Assembly (NCBI GenBank): GCA_041392205.1
Contig: JAWKMO010000006.1
Coordinates: 62,001-126,000 of the forward strand
From: Halomarinibacterium sp041392205
GTDB lineage: Bacteria > Bacteroidota > Bacteroidia > Flavobacteriales > Flavobacteriaceae
DNA: 64,000 nucleotides
Reading direction: 5' to 3'
In this document: positions 59,518-64,000 of the stretch, piece after piece
Position numbering within the stretch: position 1 is the first letter of the stretch
Layout of the letters: the number at the start of each line of letters is the position of its first letter
Translations under genes and position numbers: made by a program
The notes under the pieces: model-generated
Databases searched by the model: none
What the model saw: only the letters and a program-made list of their open reading frames with translations
Told to the model about the DNA's origin: nothing

Positions 59518-61086
59518 TTGATTGAAAGAGAACAACTTATTTCGCAACTTGACTCCACAACTTTTTGGGACTTTGTGATTATTGGTGGTGGGGCTAGTGG
59601 CTTAGGAGTTGCTGTGGATGCTGCCACACGCGGATACAAAACCATCCTTTTTGAACAGTATGATTTTGCCAAAGGGACCTCTAGTAAAAGCACCAAACTA
59701 TTACATGGAGGCGTACGCTATTTGGCCCAAGGCGATATCAAATTGGTCATGGAAGCCTTGGAAGAACGAGGTCATCTTGAAAAAAATGCACGTCACCTTT
59801 TTAAAAAGTTGGAATTTATTATTCCCAACTATAGTGGGTGGAAAGGCCCTTATTATTGGATTGGGTTGAAATTATATGACTGGCTTTCAAAAAGATTAAG
59901 CCTTGGAAGTTCAAAATATATTTCAAAAAAAACGGTCCTTAGAGGACTTCCTACTTTAAAGATAAAGGGCTTAGCCAATGGCGTTTCGTATTTTGATGGA
60001 CAATTTGACGATGCCAGATTAGCCCTTAATTTGGCACAAACAGCTATCGAAAAAGGGGCTGTATGCTTAAATTATTTTAAGGTTTCCAGTTTCAATAAAA
60101 ATGAAGTTGATATCATTCAATCTGTAGACGTTATGGATACTGAAACTTCCAAAACGTATACTATTAAAGGAAGAGCCATCATTAATGCTACGGGGATTTT
60201 TACCGATTCGGTGTTGAAAATGTACCATCCAAATCATAAAAAAACAGTCATCCCTAGTCAAGGAATTCATTTAATGCTTGACCCATCTTTTTTGGCAAGT
60301 GATAAAGCTATTATGATTCCTAAAACCAGTGATGGGCGGGTACTTTTCATTATACCTTGGCATAACAAAGTAATTGCAGGTACCACAGATACCCTCATCA
60401 AAAAACCAAAAATTGAACCACAGCCACTTCATGAAGAAGTTGATTTTATTTTAGAAACCATTAATCAATATTTAACCAAAACAGCAACCAGAAAAGATGT
60501 CCTTTCCGTTTTTAGCGGACTTAGACCTCTTGCCAAGCCTGCTAAAGAAGAAACAGCTACCAAAGAGGTTTCTAGAAGTCATAAAATAATTATAGATAAC
60601 AATCTTATTAGTATTGTAGGCGGTAAATGGACTACCTATAGAAAGATGGCAGAAGATGTTGTAAATCAAGTAATCGATTCTTTTCAATTTAAAAAAGTAC
60701 CTTGCACTACTGAAGTAACCGCTATCCATGGAAATATTTCAGAAAAAACAAACACAGAAGACCATCTTAGTTTCTACGGAAGTGATTTAGAAGCCTATCT
60801 TTCCTTTGAAAAATTGAAGCCTGAATATGCAGAAAAAATTCATCCAAACTATGAATTTACCAAAGGACAAATTGTGTGGAGTATTCAGAATGAAATGGCA
60901 AGAACCGTGGAAGATTTTTTATCCCGAAGAATTCGTCTGTTGTTATTAGATGCCAAAGCAGCCACGGAAACCGTGCCTATGGTTGCCTCTATTATGAAAA
61001 CAGAACTAAAAAAAACCGATGCATGGGAACAAGATCAAATAAAGGATTTTAATACGCTTTCAAAAAAGTATATCTTAGAGATATGA
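59518..61086 (+). CDS. glpD: glycerol-3-phosphate dehydrogenase/oxidase
   Basis: GlpD oxidises glycerol-3-phosphate to dihydroxyacetone phosphate at the inner membrane using FAD. It has 522 residues. The FAD motif is VIIGGGASGLGVAVDAATRG (about 20-39), followed by KGTSSKSTKLLHGGVRYL, with the C-terminal DAO-like domain at about 400-520. The frame opens with TTG at 59518 (no ATG in range). It is the first gene of glpD-glpK-glpF, a complete glycerol-use operon, and overlaps glpK by four bases. Confidence 0.94.
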   Translation: MIEREQLISQLDSTTFWDFVIIGGGASGLGVAVDAATRGYKTILFEQYDFAKGTSSKSTKLLHGGVRYLAQGDIKLVMEALEERGHLEKNARHLFKKLEFIIPNYSGWKGPYYWIGLKLYDWLSKRLSLGSSKYISKKTVLRGLPTLKIKGLANGVSYFDGQFDDARLALNLAQTAIEKGAVCLNYFKVSSFNKNEVDIIQSVDVMDTETSKTYTIKGRAIINATGIFTDSVLKMYHPNHKKTVIPSQGIHLMLDPSFLASDKAIMIPKTSDGRVLFIIPWHNKVIAGTTDTLIKKPKIEPQPLHEEVDFILETINQYLTKTATRKDVLSVFSGLRPLAKPAKEETATKEVSRSHKIIIDNNLISIVGGKWTTYRKMAEDVVNQVIDSFQFKKVPCTTEVTAIHGNISEKTNTEDHLSFYGSDLEAYLSFEKLKPEYAEKIHPNYEFTKGQIVWSIQNEMARTVEDFLSRRIRLLLLDAKAATETVPMVASIMKTELKKTDAWEQDQIKDFNTLSKKYILEI

Positions 61087-62576
61087 ATGAACCGTTTATT
61101 CTTTCTATAGACCAAGGCACTACCTCTTCAAGAGCCATCCTTTTCAACAAAGCGGGCGAAATTATAGCGATGGGTCAAAAAGATTTTAAACAAATTTTTC
61201 CGGAGCCTGGTTGGGTAGAGCACAATGCAAATGACATTTGGAATTCACAATGGGAAGCTATTGAAATGGCTTTTAAAAAAAGTGGTCTATCACACAAACA
61301 AATTGCAACTATTGGCATAACCAATCAAAGAGAAACCACGCTACTTTGGGACAGAAATACGGGAGAGCCCATTCACAATGCCATTGTTTGGCAAGATAGA
61401 AGAACTTCAAAATTTTGTGATTCTTTACGAAATAAAGGACTTATAGAAACTTTTAAAAAGAAAACAGGCCTTGTTATTGATGCTTATTTTTCAGGAACTA
61501 AAATAAAGTGGCTATTAGATAATGTTCCGGGAGCTCGTGAAAAAGCAACAAAAGGGGAACTTTGCTTCGGCACTATGGACTCGTGGATCGTTTGGAAATT
61601 AATGGGTGGAAAAAAACATGTAACCGATGTTAGTAATGCCAGTAGAACCTTATTATTTAATATTCATTCCTTGGAGTGGGATGAAGAATTACTACAAATA
61701 CTTGATATTCCAAACTCTATTTTACCCAAAGTTGTTTCCAGTAGTGAAGTAATTGGTCATACTCAAAAAGGTCTTTTTGATGTTGAAATTTCTATCTCCG
61801 GTATCGCTGGCGACCAACAAGCCGCTTTATTTGGACAACAATGTACCAAAAAAGGAATGGTAAAAAATACCTATGGAACCGGTTGTTTTTTATTGATGAA
61901 TACGGGTACAAAACCTGTCTATTCTGAAAACAATTTATTGACAACTGTTGGGTGGAAAATTGGCAATGAAGTTACGTATGCGCTTGAAGGAAGTGTTTTT
62001 GTGGGTGGTGCTGCGGTACAATGGATACGTGACGGATTGGAACTGATTAAAGACGCTTCAGAAATTGAAACCTTAGCGGCAAGTGTAGAAGATAACGGCG
62101 ATGTGTATTTTGTTCCCGCATTGGCAGGATTAGGAGCTCCCTATTGGGATAGTTATGCTCGGGGAACCATCATAGGCATTACCCGAGGAACCACAAAAGC
62201 CCATCTTGCCAGAGCCACCTTAGAAGGAATTGCGTATCAAGTGTACGATATCGTAAAAGCTATGGAAGCCGATGCCAAAACCAAAGGAAGCGAATTACGG
62301 GTTGATGGAGGTGCTACTGAAAATAATTTTTTACTTCAATTTCAAAGCGATATTTTTGGTTTTCCAGTAGTACGCCCAAAACAGTTAGAAAGTACGGCTT
62401 TAGGAGCCGCTTACTTAGCAGGATTAGCCGTTGGCTATTGGAAAAACCTAAAAAGTTTGGAAAATCAATGGCAAAAAGACCGTATTTTTGAACCTGAGCT
62501 ACCCATTGAAAAAGCAGAACATTTATTATTCAAATGGCATAGAGCCGTTTCAAGAAGTCAGAACTGGATAACATAA
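61083..62576 (+). CDS. glpK: glycerol kinase
   Basis: GlpK phosphorylates glycerol, trapping it in the cell. It has 497 residues, normal for the FGGY family. The ATP-binding start LSIDQGTTSSRAILF (about 7-21), the substrate region VWQDRRTSKFC, the nucleotide loops GVTYGTGCF-like KNTYGTGCFLL and the C-terminal LRVDGGATENNFLLQFQ are intact. It overlaps glpD by four bases and sits 14 bases before glpF. Confidence 0.97.
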   Translation: MNEPFILSIDQGTTSSRAILFNKAGEIIAMGQKDFKQIFPEPGWVEHNANDIWNSQWEAIEMAFKKSGLSHKQIATIGITNQRETTLLWDRNTGEPIHNAIVWQDRRTSKFCDSLRNKGLIETFKKKTGLVIDAYFSGTKIKWLLDNVPGAREKATKGELCFGTMDSWIVWKLMGGKKHVTDVSNASRTLLFNIHSLEWDEELLQILDIPNSILPKVVSSSEVIGHTQKGLFDVEISISGIAGDQQAALFGQQCTKKGMVKNTYGTGCFLLMNTGTKPVYSENNLLTTVGWKIGNEVTYALEGSVFVGGAAVQWIRDGLELIKDASEIETLAASVEDNGDVYFVPALAGLGAPYWDSYARGTIIGITRGTTKAHLARATLEGIAYQVYDIVKAMEADAKTKGSELRVDGGATENNFLLQFQSDIFGFPVVRPKQLESTALGAAYLAGLAVGYWKNLKSLENQWQKDRIFEPELPIEKAEHLLFKWHRAVSRSQNWIT

Positions 62577-62590
62577 CTAACAAATAAATT

Positions 62591-63325
62591 ATGACACCCT
62601 TTATTGCTGAAATTATTGGAACCTTTATTTTAATGGTACTGGGTAACGGCGTCGTAGCTAATGTTCTTTTAAAAGATACCAAAGGCAACAACTCCGGCTG
62701 GATTGTGATTACCACAGCGTGGGGGTTGGCAGTGTATGTTGCTGTATTAATTGCCGGACCTGTAAGTGGTGCTCATATTAATCCTGCCGTAACTCTTTCC
62801 TTAGCCATTGCTGGACTTTTTGAATGGAATGTAGTCCCATTGTATATTTTGGCTCAGTTTATTGGAGCCATGTTAGGAGCTTTATGTGTGTTTATTTTTC
62901 ATAAAAAACATTACGATATTACGGAAGATACCGATACTGTAAGAGCCACCTTTTGTAATACACCCGCCATTCGAAATGTTCCCGCTAATTTATTTTCAGA
63001 AATAGTGGGAACTTTCGTATTACTGCTTGCCGTGTTTTATATTGCTGGTCCCGAATTTACAAGTCAATCTGGAGAAAAAGCCATCATTGGCTTAGGTTCT
63101 TTGGGAGCACTCCCGGTAGCTTTAGTAGTTTGGTCTATTGGCCTTTCATTAGGTGGAACAACAGGTTATGCTATTAATCCCGCCAGAGATTTAGGCCCAC
63201 GAATAGTCTATGCGCTACTCCCTATAAAAAACAAATTTGCCGACTGGGGATATGCTTGGATTCCTGTTGTTGGGCCTATTGTAGGAGGTGCTTTGGCGGC
63301 ATTATTATTCCTTTTCTTTTCATAA
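62591..63325 (+). CDS. glpF: glycerol uptake facilitator (aquaglyceroporin)
   Basis: GlpF lets glycerol diffuse across the inner membrane. It has 244 residues and six helices. Both pore loops carry NPA: HINPAVTLS (about 59-67) and YAINPARDLGPR (about 195-206). The Asp and Arg after the second NPA are typical of glycerol-conducting members. It is the last gene of the glp operon, ending in a terminator shared with atpC. Confidence 0.95.
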   Translation: MTPFIAEIIGTFILMVLGNGVVANVLLKDTKGNNSGWIVITTAWGLAVYVAVLIAGPVSGAHINPAVTLSLAIAGLFEWNVVPLYILAQFIGAMLGALCVFIFHKKHYDITEDTDTVRATFCNTPAIRNVPANLFSEIVGTFVLLLAVFYIAGPEFTSQSGEKAIIGLGSLGALPVALVVWSIGLSLGGTTGYAINPARDLGPRIVYALLPIKNKFADWGYAWIPVVGPIVGGALAALLFLFFS

Positions 63326-63330
63326 AAAAA

Positions 63331-63356
63331 CCCAAACTCTAAACTTAGAATTTGGG
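63331..63356. terminator. bidirectional terminator between glpF and atpC
   Basis: The stem CCCAAACTCTAA with TTAGAATTTGGG (one mismatch) and a short loop, with an A tract before and T-rich DNA after, lies between the convergent ends. Confidence 0.75.
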
Positions 63357-63383
63357 CCTTATATTTTTTGAATTTACCAGAAT

Positions 63384-63659
63384 TTAATCTGCTAAAACAA
63401 TCACTTTATTATCACTCATTTGTACGGTACCGCTGTTGATTTCCAAAACCCATTTACCGTTATCTTGGGTAAATTTATTTTTAAACCCTTCAGCAATGGT
63501 AGGATTTCCTGCAAACCTCACTTTCCCTTTTCCCAATAAAGAAACAATAGCAGCGTGATTATTCAACATTTGAAATTCACCTTCCACACCGGGAACGGTT
63601 ACGCTTTCCACTTCTCCACTTACTAAGGAGGCTTCTGGGGTTACTATTTCTAAATACAT
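63384..63659 (-). CDS. atpC: ATP synthase F1 epsilon subunit (short form)
   Basis: Epsilon links the rotating gamma subunit to c-ring rotation and regulates ATP hydrolysis. It has 91 residues, i.e. only the N-terminal beta-sandwich (MYLEIVTPEASLVSGEVESVTVPG start, EFQMLNNHAAIVSLLGKG). The C-terminal helical arm of E. coli epsilon, which inhibits hydrolysis, is absent, as is usual in Bacteroidota. It follows atpD by 21 bases. In this phylum atpD-atpC are often apart from the other atp genes. Confidence 0.94.
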   Translation of the reverse strand: MYLEIVTPEASLVSGEVESVTVPGVEGEFQMLNNHAAIVSLLGKGKVRFAGNPTIAEGFKNKFTQDNGKWVLEINSGTVQMSDNKVIVLAD

Positions 63660-63680
63660 AGTTTTATGCTTTTAAGCTGT

Positions 63681-64000
63681 TTATGCTTCGGCTAACATTT
63701 TTTCTCCAGCTTCAATAGCTTCTTCAATGGTTCCTTTAAGGTTAAATGCAGCTTCTGGAAGGTGATCTAATTCGCCATCCATAATCATATTAAATCCTTT
63801 GATGGTTTCTTTTATATCTACCAAAACTCCAGGAATCCCTGTAAACTGTTCTGCTACGTGGAAAGGTTGTGACAAGAAACGTTGTACACGACGGGCACGA
63901 CTTACTGCCAATTTATCCTCTTCAGAAAGTTCTTCCATACCAAGGATAGCAATAATGTCTTGTAATTCTTTATAACGTTGTAATAACTCTTTTACTCTTT
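63681..64000 (-). CDS. atpD: ATP synthase F1 beta subunit (5' part outside window)
   Basis: These are the last 105 codons or so of the catalytic beta subunit. Visible parts are RYKELQDIIAILGMEELSEEDKLAVSRARR in pieces (the DELSEED-type segment reads EELSEED), then VQRFLSQPFHVAEQFTGIPG and the C-terminus with EAIEAGEKMLAEA. The P-loop and most of the protein lie beyond base 64000. It is co-transcribed with atpC. Confidence 0.96.
   Translation of the reverse strand, partial: RVKELLQRYKELQDIIAILGMEELSEEDKLAVSRARRVQRFLSQPFHVAEQFTGIPGVLVDIKETIKGFNMIMDGELDHLPEAAFNLKGTIEEAIEAGEKMLAEA

Noticed and set aside
1..64000. CRISPR arrays, tRNA or rRNA genes, prophage, insertion sequences with transposase
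   Set aside because: None was recognised in the window by eye. A tRNAscan-SE and ISfinder search would be the decisive check.

Overview
The window looks like chromosomal DNA from a gliding marine-type member of the Flavobacteriaceae (Bacteroidota). The supporting signs are AT-rich DNA, -33/-7 promoters of the TTTG / TAnnTTTG type, almost no Shine-Dalgarno sequences, gldD and gldE, five cargo proteins with type IX secretion (T9SS) C-terminal sorting domains, and many Bacteroidota-specific DUF families (DUF3098, DUF3127, DUF4199, DUF4271, DUF4296, DUF4301). No phage, plasmid, CRISPR array, rRNA or tRNA was recognised. Most of the window is housekeeping DNA. The species cannot be named from the sequence.

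Layout. 1-1245: a PhoR/PhoB-like two-component pair (kinase cut by the window edge). 1461-4900: a T9SS cargo protein, a LuxE-type acyl-protein synthetase gene broken by a frameshift in a 13-A run, a transglutaminase-like membrane protein and a small membrane protein. 5027-8255: tyrS, a secreted leucine-rich-repeat protein and a decayed T9SS gene end. 8330-13541: an SDR gene, DUF4296, dihydroorotase, a polyprenol-phosphate glycosyltransferase, DUF4271 and hemD. 13606-21762: pckA, DUF423, a saccharopine-dehydrogenase-like gene, a zinc peptidase, semiSWEET and a greatly enlarged leuS. 21884-25902: ftsX, DUF3098, uppP, truB, a TonB-like protein and tag. 25899-32839: a Porphyromonas-type peptidylarginine deiminase homologue, aat, DUF3127, a flavin reductase, a sensor kinase, a HIT protein and greA. 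32998-40576: a Rieske-like lipoprotein, then a run of minus-strand genes that looks like thiamine uptake (a TonB receptor behind a TPP riboswitch, arfB, DUF4301, a NadR-like ATPase, a PnuC-family transporter, a thiamine-binding-family protein), followed by GGGP synthase and a phosphopantetheinyl transferase. 40649-47042: ahcY, then secreted proteins. 47228-54366: rplU-rpmA, membrane proteins, a heavy-metal-binding lipoprotein, the gldD-gldE-ssb-mutY run, HU and a 29-residue basic protein. 54540-64000: rng, recX, a JmjC-like protein, a TonB receptor, glpDKF and the end of the atpD-atpC pair.

The most unusual object is leuS (18214-21762). It encodes 1182 residues, where about 930 is normal. It carries a 141-residue in-frame insert encoding an apparently intact DUF559 (Vsr-like) endonuclease. 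GC-rich palindromes lie at both ends of that insert, and two further palindromes of the same family are inserted in frame elsewhere in the gene. A fifth copy sits at 8258-8287, exactly where a T9SS gene has been truncated. Together these look like a mobile palindromic repeat family that tolerates insertion inside essential coding sequence, with the nuclease-bearing copy as a candidate autonomous form.

Other points of interest are the thiamine-type gene neighbourhood around a PnuC/NadR-like pair, a deiminase that keeps the PPAD active-site and C-terminal-arginine-recognition residues, and two copies of a 71-bp leader repeat with a compensatory base-pair change upstream of unrelated genes.
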